Shown here: piece by piece, positions 13,082 to 20,903 of the stretch | Layout: the number at the start of each line of letters is the position of its first letter | Position numbering within the stretch: the stretch's first letter is position 1 | From: an uncultured Azohydromonas sp. | GTDB taxonomy: Bacteria; Pseudomonadota; Gammaproteobacteria; Burkholderiales; Burkholderiaceae_C | Direction of reading: 5' to 3' | Assembly: GCF_937926365.1 (NCBI RefSeq) | Contig: NZ_CALAOH010000058.1 | Coordinates: forward strand, 1-23,723 | DNA length: 23,723 nucleotides | Notes under the pieces: generated by a model | What the model was told of the DNA's origin: nothing | Databases searched by the model: none | The model's input: the letters and a program-made list of their open reading frames with translations, nothing else | Made by a program: the position numbers and the translations under genes

Positions 13082-16000
13082 ATGTCCGCCCTGCCGACCG
13101 ACTCAACCCCACTGCCGCCGACCGATGTGCCCCTGCGGTCCTTCTGGATCGGCGGCTTCGAAGGTGCCGACCATGTGAACGCCCACGGCCGGCCGCTGGA
13201 CATGGTGCGCGCCAACGGGCACCTGCAGCGGCTGGACGAGGACTACGCCCGCTGCGCCGGGCTGGGCCTGCGCAGCCTGCGCGAGAGCCTGGGCTGGCGC
13301 CTGACCGAGACCGCGCCCGGTGTCTTCGACTTCACACGCGCGCGCCGCATGGCGCGCTGCGCGCGGCGCCACGGCGTGCAGCTGCTGTGGAGCCTGATGC
13401 ACTACGGCACGCCGCCGGACGTGGATCTGTTCGACGACGGCTGGATCCCGCGCTTCGCCGCCTTCGCCGCCGCCGCGGCACGGGTGCTGGGCGAGGAAAG
13501 CGAGCTGCCGCCCATCTATACCCCCATCAACGAGATCAGCTTCCTGGCCTGGGCCGTGTCGGCCAGCCGGCTGATGCATCCCTATGGCTTGCGCCTGCAG
13601 GGCCCGTTGGAGAGCACGCTCACCAGCGGCTACGACGTCAAGCGCCGCCTGGTGCGCGCGGCGCTGGCGGCGGTGGAGGCTATCCGCCGCGTGGACCCGC
13701 GCGCGCGCTTCATGCACATCGACCCGCTGGTGCACGTGGTGCCGCCGCCGGGGCGCCCGGAGCTGCGGCCGCAGTCCGACGAGGTGGCCGCCTACCAGTG
13801 GCAAGCCTGGGACATGCTGGCCGGGCGCAGCGAGCCGCAGCTCGGCGGCCATCCGCAAGCGCTCGACATCGTCGGTGTCAACCACTACCACAGCGGCCAG
13901 TGGGAGCTGCTCACCGAAAAGCGGTTGCGCTGGCACGAGCAGGACCCGCGCCGCAAGCCGCCGGCGCTGCTGCTGCGCGAGACCTGGCAGCGCTATCACC
14001 GCCCGATCGTTGTGGCCGAAACCAGCCACGTCGGCGCCGGCCGCGTGGCCTGGCTGCACGACATGGCCACGCAGGTGCAGCGCGCACGCGAGGACGGCGT
14101 GCCGGTAAAAGGCCTCTGCCTGTACCCGGTGGTGGACCGTCCCGACTGGGACACACCCGGCCACTGGCACCACAGCGGGCTCTGGGACGTGCAGCCGCCC
14201 GCGCCCGGGGCGATGGAGGAAGGTCCCGGGGCGCCTCACGGGGCCCCGCGGGAAGCACCGGAAGCCTTCCCCCGGCTGCTGAACACCGAATACGCCGGCG
14301 CGCTGCGCTGGTGGCAGACGCGGCTGGCCGAGCCGGCATCCCGCCTGCCTCTTCCCTCTGGTCAAACGGACTTCACCCCCAATCGAGGAACCGCCATGCC
14401 CCCTTCGTCCGCACCGGGCACTGTCCTGCCCTCCCTGGTCGTGTTCTCGCACCTGCGCTGGGGATTCGTGTACCAGCGCCCCCAGCACCTGCTCTCGCGC
14501 CTGGCCGAGTTCTACCGCGTGCTGTTCGTGGAGGAGCCCATCCACTGCGAAGGCGAGCCGCGGGTGGACCGCGTGCCGCAGGGGCCCAATCTCGAAGTGC
14601 TGGTGCCGCGCACGCCGGTCACGGCCCCGGGCTTCCACGACGACCAGCTCAGCCTGTTGAAACCGCTGCTGGCGGAGTTCCTGCGCGAGCAGGGCGTGGA
14701 AGACAGCCTGGTGTGGTTCTACACGCCCATGGCGCTGCCGCTGGTCGCCGCGCTCAAGCCGCGGGTGGTGGTGTACGACTGCATGGACGAGCTCTCGGCC
14801 TTCAAGAACGCACCCAAGCAGTTGCGCCAGCGCGAGACGGCGCTCATGAAGATGGCCAGCGTGGTGTTCACCGGCGGCCCGGCGCTGTATGAGGCCAAGC
14901 GTCCGCTGCATCCCAACGTGCACTGCCTGCCCAGCTCGGTGGACGTCAACCACTTCGCGCCGCAGCGCCTGAAGGCCGACAGCGCCGAGGCGGTGGAGGC
15001 GCAGCGGCTGCAGGCCAACATCGCCCCGGGGCCGCGCCTGGGCTTCTACGGCGTGATCGACGAGCGGCTGGACCTGGATCTCGTGGCGGCCGTCGCCGAT
15101 GCCCATCCGGAGTGGCAGCTGGTGATGGTGGGCCCGGTGGTCAAGATCGACCCGGCCACGCTGCCGCAGCGCGCCAACATCACCTACCTCGGCATGCAGA
15201 GCTACGCGATGCTGCCGCACCTGATGGCGGCCTGGGACCTGTGCCTGATGCCTTTCGCGCTCAACGAGTCCACGCGCTTCATCAGCCCGACCAAGACGCT
15301 GGAGTACATGGCCGGCGAGAAGCCGGTGGTCTCCACCGCCGTGCGCGACGTGGAGGTGCCCTACGGCGACGTGGTGCGCATCGGGCGCGACCACGCCGAC
15401 TTCATCGCCGGCTGCGAGGAGATGCTCGCGCTCACCGAGGCGCAGCGCCGGCTGCTGGTGGGACGCATGCAGGAGGCGCTGCGCAAGGTGTCGTGGGACC
15501 GCAGCGCGCGCACGGTGCTGCGCTGCCTGCACCAGGCGCTGCGCGACTCGACGGTGGACTCGCCGGCGGCGCTGCGCGAGCTGGCCGGGCTGGCGCCGGC
15601 CGAGAGCGCCGAAAGCGCCGCGGCCGCGACGCTCACCCGCACCCCGGCCGCGGCGCAGCCGCCGGCGGTGCGGCACCTCATCGTCGGCGCCGGCGCCACG
15701 GGGCTGGCGGCGGCCTACACCCTGGGCCTGCACGGCGAGGGCCACGACACGCTGGTGGTGGAGCGCGAGGAGCACGTGGGCGGTGGCTGCCGCTCGGTGC
15801 ACCAGCAGGGCTACACCTTCGACCACGGCGCGCACGTGCTGCAGTCGGCCGACCCCGAGGTGCGCGCGCTGGCCGAGCGGCTGCTGGGCGACAACCTGCA
15901 CTGGCAGCCCCCGCGCGTGCGGCACGCCGACAACCCCGTCTCGCAGGAAGGGCTGCCGCCGCTGCGCGAGGACCGCGACTTCGGCTACCCGGTGCGCGGC

Positions 16001-16756
16001 GGCTTCCAGGCGCTGATGGACGCCTTCCTGCCGGTGCTGGACTGCGACCTGGCGCTCAAGACCACGCTGCTGCACCTCTCGCCCTCGCGCCGCACGGTGC
16101 GGCTGGACGACGGGCGCTCGCTGCGCTTCGACACGCTGGTGAGCACCATGCCGCTGCCGGCGCTGGTGCAGGCCTGCGGCGACGAGGCGCCGGCCGAGCT
16201 GCGCAACGCCGCGCGCGGGCTGCGCCAGGGCTCGCTGCGCTGCGTGAACCTGGGTATCGGCCTGGCACCCGGGCGCCAGGCGCTGACCGAGGCGCACTGG
16301 ATCACGGCGCCGGCAGGCACGGTGTTCCAGCGCGTGTTCGTGCAGGGCAATGCCAGCCCGCACAACAACGCTCCGGCCGGCTTTGCGCTGTGCTGCGAGA
16401 TCGCCTACGGGCCCGACAAGCCGCTGCCCTGCGAGGGCGCCGCGCTGATCGACCGCGTGATCGAGGACTGCCGCCGCATCGGGCTGTTCACCAGCGCCGA
16501 CCCGGTGCAATTCGCCTCGCAGCTGGACCTGCCCTGCGCGCGCGCGCTGCCCGATGCGACGCAGCAGGCGTCGCTGGTGCTGATCCGGCAGTGGTTCGCC
16601 GAGCACGGCATCGTGCTGGCCGGCCACCACGGCCGCTGGCAGCCCGACGGCGCACCGCACGCCTTCACCGCCGGCCGTCAGGCGGCCGAACTGGTGATGA
16701 CGCTGCTGGCGCAGCGCCGGGCCGACGGGGCGGCGCTGCAGCAGCAGGCGGGGTGA
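13082..16756 (+). CDS. Three-domain fusion: glycoside hydrolase, glycosyltransferase, FAD oxidoreductase
   Basis: One uninterrupted frame of 1224 codons. Residues ~18-415 resemble a clan-A (GH1-like) hydrolase with both catalytic glutamates: Glu151 in YTPINEISF and Glu313 in VVAETSHVG. Residues ~450-850 form a GT4-like glycosyltransferase: N-terminal SLVVFSHLRWGFVYQRPQHL, and a donor-binding region with SPTKTLEYMAGEKPVVST. Residues ~864-1215 are an FAD-binding amine-oxidase/UDP-galactopyranose-mutase-like domain with GAGATG (869-874) and VEREEHVGGGCRS. The set suggests assembly of a surface glycan. Met439 (14396) has its own GAGGA site, so a separate 786-residue GT-FAD protein may also be made. 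No stop separates the hydrolase from it. The first start (13082) has only a weak GGGG upstream, but it is 11 nt after the hemerythrin gene. Domain identities are from motif reading; substrates are unknown. Confidence 0.8.
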   Translation: MSALPTDSTPLPPTDVPLRSFWIGGFEGADHVNAHGRPLDMVRANGHLQRLDEDYARCAGLGLRSLRESLGWRLTETAPGVFDFTRARRMARCARRHGVQLLWSLMHYGTPPDVDLFDDGWIPRFAAFAAAAARVLGEESELPPIYTPINEISFLAWAVSASRLMHPYGLRLQGPLESTLTSGYDVKRRLVRAALAAVEAIRRVDPRARFMHIDPLVHVVPPPGRPELRPQSDEVAAYQWQAWDMLAGRSEPQLGGHPQALDIVGVNHYHSGQWELLTEKRLRWHEQDPRRKPPALLLRETWQRYHRPIVVAETSHVGAGRVAWLHDMATQVQRAREDGVPVKGLCLYPVVDRPDWDTPGHWHHSGLWDVQPPAPGAMEEGPGAPHGAPREAPEAFPRLLNTEYAGALRWWQTRLAEPASRLPLPSGQTDFTPNRGTAMPPSSAPGTVLPSLVVFSHLRWGFVYQRPQHLLSRLAEFYRVLFVEEPIHCEGEPRVDRVPQGPNLEVLVPRTPVTAPGFHDDQLSLLKPLLAEFLREQGVEDSLVWFYTPMALPLVAALKPRVVVYDCMDELSAFKNAPKQLRQRETALMKMASVVFTGGPALYEAKRPLHPNVHCLPSSVDVNHFAPQRLKADSAEAVEAQRLQANIAPGPRLGFYGVIDERLDLDLVAAVADAHPEWQLVMVGPVVKIDPATLPQRANITYLGMQSYAMLPHLMAAWDLCLMPFALNESTRFISPTKTLEYMAGEKPVVSTAVRDVEVPYGDVVRIGRDHADFIAGCEEMLALTEAQRRLLVGRMQEALRKVSWDRSARTVLRCLHQALRDSTVDSPAALRELAGLAPAESAESAAAATLTRTPAAAQPPAVRHLIVGAGATGLAAAYTLGLHGEGHDTLVVEREEHVGGGCRSVHQQGYTFDHGAHVLQSADPEVRALAERLLGDNLHWQPPRVRHADNPVSQEGLPPLREDRDFGYPVRGGFQALMDAFLPVLDCDLALKTTLLHLSPSRRTVRLDDGRSLRFDTLVSTMPLPALVQACGDEAPAELRNAARGLRQGSLRCVNLGIGLAPGRQALTEAHWITAPAGTVFQRVFVQGNASPHNNAPAGFALCCEIAYGPDKPLPCEGAALIDRVIEDCRRIGLFTSADPVQFASQLDLPCARALPDATQQASLVLIRQWFAEHGIVLAGHHGRWQPDGAPHAFTAGRQAAELVMTLLAQRRADGAALQQQAG
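14382..14398 (+). promoter_or_regulatory. Internal ribosome binding site and start (GT-FAD part)
   Basis: GAGGA lies 6 nt before the in-frame ATG at 14396, immediately after a linker (about residues 416-438) that matches neither domain. It suggests that the glycosyltransferase-FAD part was, or still is, an independent gene. Confidence 0.55.
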
Positions 16757-16790
16757 AAACCGGCCATTGGTGATTGCGGCACCGCGTCAG

Positions 16791-16811
16791 CCAGGGCGCC
16801 ACGCGCCCTGG
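16791..16811. terminator. Hairpin between convergent genes
   Basis: CCAGGGCGC and GCGCCCTGG form a perfect 9-bp stem with a 3-nt loop in the 89-bp gap between the fusion gene and the convergent hydrolase gene. There is no T-run on either side, so it may only mark or stabilise 3' ends. Confidence 0.4.
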
Positions 16812-16845
16812 TCCGTCCCGGCGCTGCGCCGCCGTCGCCCAGCCC

Positions 16846-17511
16846 TCAGGGCTGCACCAGTTGCTTCTGAAACCACCCCGCTGCCGCCTTCGACGCCGCC
16901 TCCAGCGTCCCCGGCTCGTCGAACAGGTGCGTCGCGCCCGGGATCACCAGCAGCTCGCAGGACTCGCCCAGCGCCTGCCGCGCCTGCTCGTTGAGCTGCA
17001 GCACCTCGGTGTCGAGCTCGCCGACGATCAGCAGCACGGGGATGCGCAGCGAGTCCAACGCCCCGTCCGCCAAGTCCGGACGGCCACCGCGCGACACCAC
17101 GGCCCGGATGGCGCCGTCCTGATGCGCCGCCAGCAACGCCGCCGCCGCGCCGGTACTCGCGCCCAGGGCGCCCAGCGGCAGCCCGGCCGTGCCCGGCTGC
17201 TGTTGCAACCAGCGCGCCGCCTCCACCAACCGCGTGGCCAGCAGCGGGATGTCGAAGGTGTTGCGTCGGTCCAGCGACTCCTGCAGCGTGAGCATGTCCG
17301 CCCGCAGCGAGGCCAGGCCCGCCTCGGCCAGCACCTGCGCCGTATGGCGATGGCGCGGGCTCAGGTGGTCGCTGCCGCTGCCATGCGCGATCAGCACCAC
17401 GCCGCGCGGCTGCGGCGGCAGCACCAGCAGGCCCGGTAGGCCGTGCGGCGGCAGCGTCACGGGCTGCTCGGTAGCGGCGGCGGCCACGGTGGCGGAGGCT
17501 GGAGGTTGCAT
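16846..17511 (-). CDS. Alpha/beta hydrolase (dienelactone hydrolase-like)
   Basis: A 221-residue alpha/beta hydrolase with a likely triad of Ser119 in the elbow GASTGA (117-122), Asp167 in VGELD, and His195 in PGATHLF. The oxyanion strand is VVLIAHGSGSD (38-48). This small subfamily, near dienelactone hydrolases, is often found next to, or fused with, the type of phosphoribosyltransferase encoded directly upstream, so the pair probably acts together; the substrate is unknown. The ATG at 17511 has AGGAAGGA 8 nt upstream. The gap to the upstream gene is 51 nt, with no promoter or terminator seen, supporting co-transcription. Confidence 0.85.
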   Translation of the reverse strand: MQPPASATVAAAATEQPVTLPPHGLPGLLVLPPQPRGVVLIAHGSGSDHLSPRHRHTAQVLAEAGLASLRADMLTLQESLDRRNTFDIPLLATRLVEAARWLQQQPGTAGLPLGALGASTGAAAALLAAHQDGAIRAVVSRGGRPDLADGALDSLRIPVLLIVGELDTEVLQLNEQARQALGESCELLVIPGATHLFDEPGTLEAASKAAAGWFQKQLVQP

Positions 17512-17562
17512 GGCGGGTTCCTTCCTGGGTGATGAATGAATGAGTGGTACCTGCGGCGCCGT

Positions 17563-18222
17563 TCAGCCGGCGTGGGCGGCCTCGTCCAGCAGCCGGACGA
17601 CTTCCTCGTCCTCGGTCTGGTCGAAGTCGAGGTAGAAGCGCCCCACCGCGCCCAGGTCGTAGGGCTGCAGCGGGCACACCACGTCGCCTTCGGGCAGCGG
17701 CAGTTGCGCCAGCGTCTGCGGCGGGCCCACGGGCACGGCCAGCACCGTGCGCGCCGCGCCCATGCCGGCAAGCGCCTGCAGCCCCGCGCGCACCGTGCCG
17801 CCGGTGGCGATGCCGTCGTCCACCAGCACCACCTCGCGCCCGGCCACCGCCGGCGGCGGACGCCCGCCGCGCAGCCGCTGCCGCTGCTCCTCGATGCGCG
17901 CGAGCTGCCGCGCCACCTCGGCCTCGATGTAGTCGTCCGAAGGCTGCACCAGCGCCATCAGCTCGGGGTTGAGGAAGCGCTGCGGCGGGTCACCCTCCAC
18001 CACCGCGCCGAGGCCCAGCTCCGGGTTGTGCGGCGCGCCCAGCTTGCGCACCAGCAGGATGTCCAGCGGCGCCTTCAGCGCCCGGGCGATCTCGAACGCC
18101 ACCGGCACGCCGCCGCGCGGCAGGCCCAGCACCAGCGGCGGCGTGGGCTTGGGCCAGGGTGACAACAGCGCCGCCAGACGCCGGCCGGCGTCGCGGCGAT
18201 CGAGGTACTGGAGCATGGGCAT
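17563..18222 (-). CDS. Phosphoribosyltransferase-family protein
   Basis: A 219-residue type I phosphoribosyltransferase fold. The PRPP loop is VVLVDDGIATGGT (131-143), and GLPRGGVPVA (33-42) and VRKLGAPHNPELGLGAV (58-74) are further conserved segments of this stand-alone subfamily, whose acceptor base is unknown. The frame is open to 18297; I choose the ATG at 18222 (MPMLQYLDRRDAG), with 18216 as an alternative, because the family normally begins just before 'YLDRRDAGRRLA'. The ribosome site is weak. A sigma-54-type element at 18252-18267 predicts a start near 18241, which rules out the longer form. It probably forms an operon with the alpha/beta hydrolase. Confidence 0.85.
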   Translation of the reverse strand: MPMLQYLDRRDAGRRLAALLSPWPKPTPPLVLGLPRGGVPVAFEIARALKAPLDILLVRKLGAPHNPELGLGAVVEGDPPQRFLNPELMALVQPSDDYIEAEVARQLARIEEQRQRLRGGRPPPAVAGREVVLVDDGIATGGTVRAGLQALAGMGAARTVLAVPVGPPQTLAQLPLPEGDVVCPLQPYDLGAVGRFYLDFDQTEDEEVVRLLDEAAHAG

Positions 18223-18251
18223 GGCGCACGAGGCTGATTCCCGCAGGGCGC

Positions 18252-18267
18252 GGCAAGCGCGGTGCCT
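18252..18267 (-). promoter_or_regulatory. Sigma-54-type promoter (phosphoribosyltransferase-hydrolase)
   Basis: The minus strand reads AGGCACCGCGCTTGCC: 9 of 12 positions, with intact GGCAC and TTGC blocks and exact spacing. The predicted start near 18241 leaves a 19-nt leader to the ATG at 18222. Confidence 0.5.
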
Positions 18268-18392
18268 GTTCGGGAACCGCCGAACGGTGCGGGTCACCCT
18301 TCAGCCGTCAGCTCGAAGAAGGCGTGGCGCTCGTGGCTGACGCGATGCGACAGGTGCGCCACATCAGCCTCCAGCACGAAGCCCGATGCGCC

Positions 18393-19316
18393 TCACCCCA
18401 GCGCCGTATCCAGCACCATCATCAGCACGAAGCCGATGATCAGTCCCATCGTGGCGTGTCCCTCGTGCCCGGCGCGGTGCGACTCCGGGATGATCTCGTG
18501 GCTGATGACGAAGAGCATCGCCCCGGCCGCGAAGGCCAGGCCCCAGGGCAGCAGGCTGGCTGACAGCCCGATCACTGCCGCGCCCAGTACCGCGCCCACG
18601 GGCTCGATCGCCCCCGACACCGCGCCCAGGAACACCGAGAAGCCGCGCGTGTAGCCCACGCCCTGCAGCGCCAGCGCGATCACCAGCCCCTCGGGCACGT
18701 CCTGGATCGCGATGCCCGTGGCCAGCGCGCTGGCGCCCACCAGGTCCGTGCCGGCGAAGGCCACGCCGATGGCCAGCCCCTCCGGCAGGTTGTGCAGCGA
18801 CACCGCGAACACGAACAGCCACGTGCGCTTGAGCGCGTGCGCGCGCGGGTTGTCGCGCTCGAAACCTTTGATGAAGTGCTCGTGCGGCAGCCAGCGGTCC
18901 AGCACCAGCAGCAGCAGCGCCCCGAGCACGATGCCGCCGCCGACGATCGCCCCCGCCTCCCACGGCCCGGCGCCCTGGGCCTGCGCGGCGTTCAGGCCCG
19001 GGATGGTCAGCGAGAAGGCGCAGGCCGCCAGCATCACGCCGGCGCCGAAGCCCAGCATCGTGTCGCGCGTGCGCGTGGAGCTCTGCTGCGCCAGCAGCAC
19101 CGGCAGCGTGCCCAGCGCCGTGGCCGCGGCGGCGATGCCGCCGGCCAGCAGGGCCTGGCGCACCGCTAGCGGCCAGTCCGCCAGCGACTCCCACAGCAGG
19201 GAGCCGCCGGCCAGGCAGCCGGCCGCGAAGAGCAGCAGCCCCAGCCGCTGGCGCGGCTTGAGCACCGGGCTCAGCGCATGGGCCCGAGGCCCGCCGGGAT
19301 GCTGCTCGACCGCCAT
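18393..19316 (-). CDS. ZIP-family metal transporter
   Basis: A 307-residue membrane protein of the ZIP family, which moves divalent metals (Zn, Fe or Mn) into the cytoplasm. The two binuclear-centre signatures are HNLPEGLAIG (175-184) and QDVPEGLVIAL (205-215), and ISHEIIPESH lies near the C-terminus. About eight helices are visible, with a soluble loop around residues 141-165 (LPHEHFIKGFERDNPRAHAL). The ATG at 19316 lies only 3 nt after the stop of the manganese catalase gene, so the two are translated from one mRNA. This pairing suggests that the transporter supplies Mn to the catalase; that is inference. After its TGA the same frame continues for another 32 codons (see findings). Confidence 0.92.
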   Translation of the reverse strand: MAVEQHPGGPRAHALSPVLKPRQRLGLLLFAAGCLAGGSLLWESLADWPLAVRQALLAGGIAAAATALGTLPVLLAQQSSTRTRDTMLGFGAGVMLAACAFSLTIPGLNAAQAQGAGPWEAGAIVGGGIVLGALLLLVLDRWLPHEHFIKGFERDNPRAHALKRTWLFVFAVSLHNLPEGLAIGVAFAGTDLVGASALATGIAIQDVPEGLVIALALQGVGYTRGFSVFLGAVSGAIEPVGAVLGAAVIGLSASLLPWGLAFAAGAMLFVISHEIIPESHRAGHEGHATMGLIIGFVLMMVLDTALG

Positions 19317-19319
19317 GGC

Positions 19320-20255
19320 TCAGCCCTGCTGGCCCGAGCGCGGCGACAGGGGCGGCTGCGCCGCGTCCGGCGACTGCGGCGCGGTGCCGTCGCTGCCGAG
19401 TTCGGCGCCGGTGATGGGGTCGCCGACTTGCGCCGAGCGCGTGCGCATCATCAGCTGCTGCGCGATCTTGGCCTCGGTGGAGGTGAGTTTCACGTCGAAG
19501 GTGCCGCCCTTGCCGTCCACGCCGATCTGCTGGCCGCGCTCGCTCACGACGTTGAAGTGCTCGTCGCTGTTCCACGGCCCGCGCGCGTTGCCCTCGCCCT
19601 GCGACATGTCGTAGTACACCTGCGAGAACTGCGGCATGCCCGGCAGCTTGCCCGGCGGGAAGTTGCCCTGGATGGAGTACAGCGCCTTCTCGAAGCTCTG
19701 CTGGTGCGCGATCTCGCGCGTCATCAGGAAGCCCAGGGCCTCCTTCACGCCGGGATCGTCGGTGAGGTTGATCAGCCGCTCGTAGATGATCTTGGCGCGC
19801 GCCTCGGCGGCGATGTTGGAGCGCAGGTCGCTGGTGGGATCGCCGATGGTGTCGATGTAGGCCGCCGTCCAGGGCACGCCGGCGGAGTTGGTCAGCGGCG
19901 CGCCGGCGCCGTAGAGCACCTGCGTGACGTGCGAGTCGTTGCCGCGGCCGGAGATCTTGCGGTAGAGCTCGCCCTCCTTGTCCACGCCTTCGGAAATCTC
20001 GCCCTTGGCGCCCTTGTTGAGCATGCACACCAGCGTGCCGATCACCTCCAGGTGGCTGAGCTCCTCGGTGGCGATGTCGATGAGCATGTCGCGCCGGCCG
20101 GGGTCGTCCTCGGCCAGGTACTGCGTGAAGTAGCGGCCGGCCGCGGCCAGCTCGCCCTGCGGACCGCCGAACTGCTCCAGCAGCAGGTTTGCCAGACCGG
20201 GGTTGGTCTCGTTGACGCGGACCGTGTACTGCAATGCCTTGTTGTGGGCAAACAT
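19320..20255 (-). CDS. Manganese (di-Mn) catalase
   Basis: A 311-residue non-haem catalase that converts H2O2 to O2 and water at a dinuclear manganese site. The five ligands fit the family spacing: Glu35 (GPQGELAAAG), Glu65 and His68 (TEELSHLE), Glu151 (NIAAEARAK) and His184 (TREIAHQQSFEKAL). The tail after ~residue 285 is Pro/Ser/Gln-rich. The ATG at 20255 has AGGAG 7 nt upstream; the open frame to 20888 is not coding. It leads an operon with the ZIP transporter. A sigma-54-type element at 20379-20394 would give a leader of 113 nt; a second overlapping 8/12 match lies about 7 nt downstream. The protein diverges from the BON lipoprotein gene, and a shared stress role is plausible. Confidence 0.95.
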   Translation of the reverse strand: MFAHNKALQYTVRVNETNPGLANLLLEQFGGPQGELAAAGRYFTQYLAEDDPGRRDMLIDIATEELSHLEVIGTLVCMLNKGAKGEISEGVDKEGELYRKISGRGNDSHVTQVLYGAGAPLTNSAGVPWTAAYIDTIGDPTSDLRSNIAAEARAKIIYERLINLTDDPGVKEALGFLMTREIAHQQSFEKALYSIQGNFPPGKLPGMPQFSQVYYDMSQGEGNARGPWNSDEHFNVVSERGQQIGVDGKGGTFDVKLTSTEAKIAQQLMMRTRSAQVGDPITGAELGSDGTAPQSPDAAQPPLSPRSGQQG

Positions 20256-20378
20256 CGAAAAACTCCTGTGCTTGGCGGGCACCGGGCCCACCGGGGGTGT
20301 TGCAGGAAGGGTGAGTGACAGCGGCTGCCGTCGCGACTGCGCGAGCCGCGGCGTCAGCAGGCGCCTGGTGCTGCAGTA

Positions 20379-20394
20379 GGCAAGCCCCATACCC
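20379..20394 (-). promoter_or_regulatory. Sigma-54-type element (Mn catalase-ZIP operon)
   Basis: The minus strand reads GGGTATGGGGCTTGCC: 8 of 12 positions, with intact TTGC and correct spacing, and a predicted start near 20368. A second, overlapping 8/12 match (GGGCTTGCCTACTGCA) would start near 20361. Weaker than most sites listed. Confidence 0.35.
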
Positions 20395-20467
20395 AGGGAT
20401 AGGCGCTGGATCCGGCCCGCATGCCGGGCCTGAACCCACGCCCGCCCCCGGGGCGCCGCCGGGGGCC

Positions 20468-20483
20468 GGGCGCGGCATTTGCC
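20468..20483 (+). promoter_or_regulatory. Sigma-54-type promoter (BON lipoprotein)
   Basis: GGGCGCGGCATTTGCC matches 9 of 12 positions, including a full TTGC and GG-N10-GC. The predicted start near 20494 gives a 50-nt leader. That leader contains a 7-bp hairpin (TCGCCGG/CCGGCGA, 20499-20520) before the AGGAGG ribosome site. Confidence 0.5.
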
Positions 20484-20543
20484 TTGTGGGCCTCGGAATC
20501 GCCGGTGTTGTTGCCGGCGACCAGACACAGGAGGAACCTCACC

Positions 20544-20873
20544 ATGTCCCAACGCCGCATGTCCCCCTTCGCCGCCTCGATGCTGGCCGTGAGCCTGATG
20601 TTCGGTGCCGCTGGTTGCGCAGTCACCAGTGGCCAGAGCACGGTGGGCCAGTACGTGGACGACGCCACCATCACCTCGCGCGTGAAGGCGCGCATGGCCA
20701 AGGACCCGCAGGTCAGCGCCATGCGCATCAACGTGGACACGCTCAACGGCGTGGTGCAGCTCTCGGGCTTCGCCACCAGCGAGGCCGAGCGCACCGAGGC
20801 CGGCCGCATCGTGCGCGAAGTGCCGGACGTGAAGGACGTGCGCAACAACATCGTGGTGCGCGCGCCGCAGTAA
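20544..20873 (+). CDS. BON-domain lipoprotein
   Basis: A 109-residue exported lipoprotein. Residues 1-25 form a lipoprotein signal (AASMLAVSLMFGAAGC, lipobox Cys25), followed by one BON domain (about 38-108) with the typical DDATITSRVKARMAKDP, INVDTLNGVVQLSGF and VPDVKDVRNNIVV segments. BON domains are envelope-stability modules, as in OsmY and the outer-membrane lipoprotein DolP, and bind phospholipid or act under osmotic stress. The residue after Cys25 is Ala, so outer-membrane sorting is likely. The ATG at 20544 has AGGAGG about 8 nt upstream. It is monocistronic between the divergent catalase operon and the convergent YihY gene. Confidence 0.92.
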   Translation: MSQRRMSPFAASMLAVSLMFGAAGCAVTSGQSTVGQYVDDATITSRVKARMAKDPQVSAMRINVDTLNGVVQLSGFATSEAERTEAGRIVREVPDVKDVRNNIVVRAPQ

Positions 20874-20879
20874 GCCGGC

Positions 20880-20896
20880 CCGCGCCACGGGCGCGG
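20880..20896. terminator. Hairpin between convergent genes
   Basis: CCGCGCC and GGCGCGG form a perfect 7-bp stem with a 3-nt loop, 6 nt after the BON gene stop and 7 nt before the convergent YihY stop. It lacks a T-run. Confidence 0.35.
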
Positions 20897-20903
20897 AGCG
20901 GCC

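Noticed and set aside
13103..16660. Long open frame of 1185 codons on the minus strand, antisense to the fusion enzyme
   Set aside because: It is rich in Arg, Ala, Gly and His with no domain, and it mirrors the GC-rich third codon positions of the plus-strand gene, which has clear enzyme motifs.
20389..20402. Imperfect dyad CATACCCAGGGATAGG as an operator of the catalase gene
   Set aside because: The arms differ at two of eight positions, and the bases are better explained by the -24 region of the sigma-54-type element.
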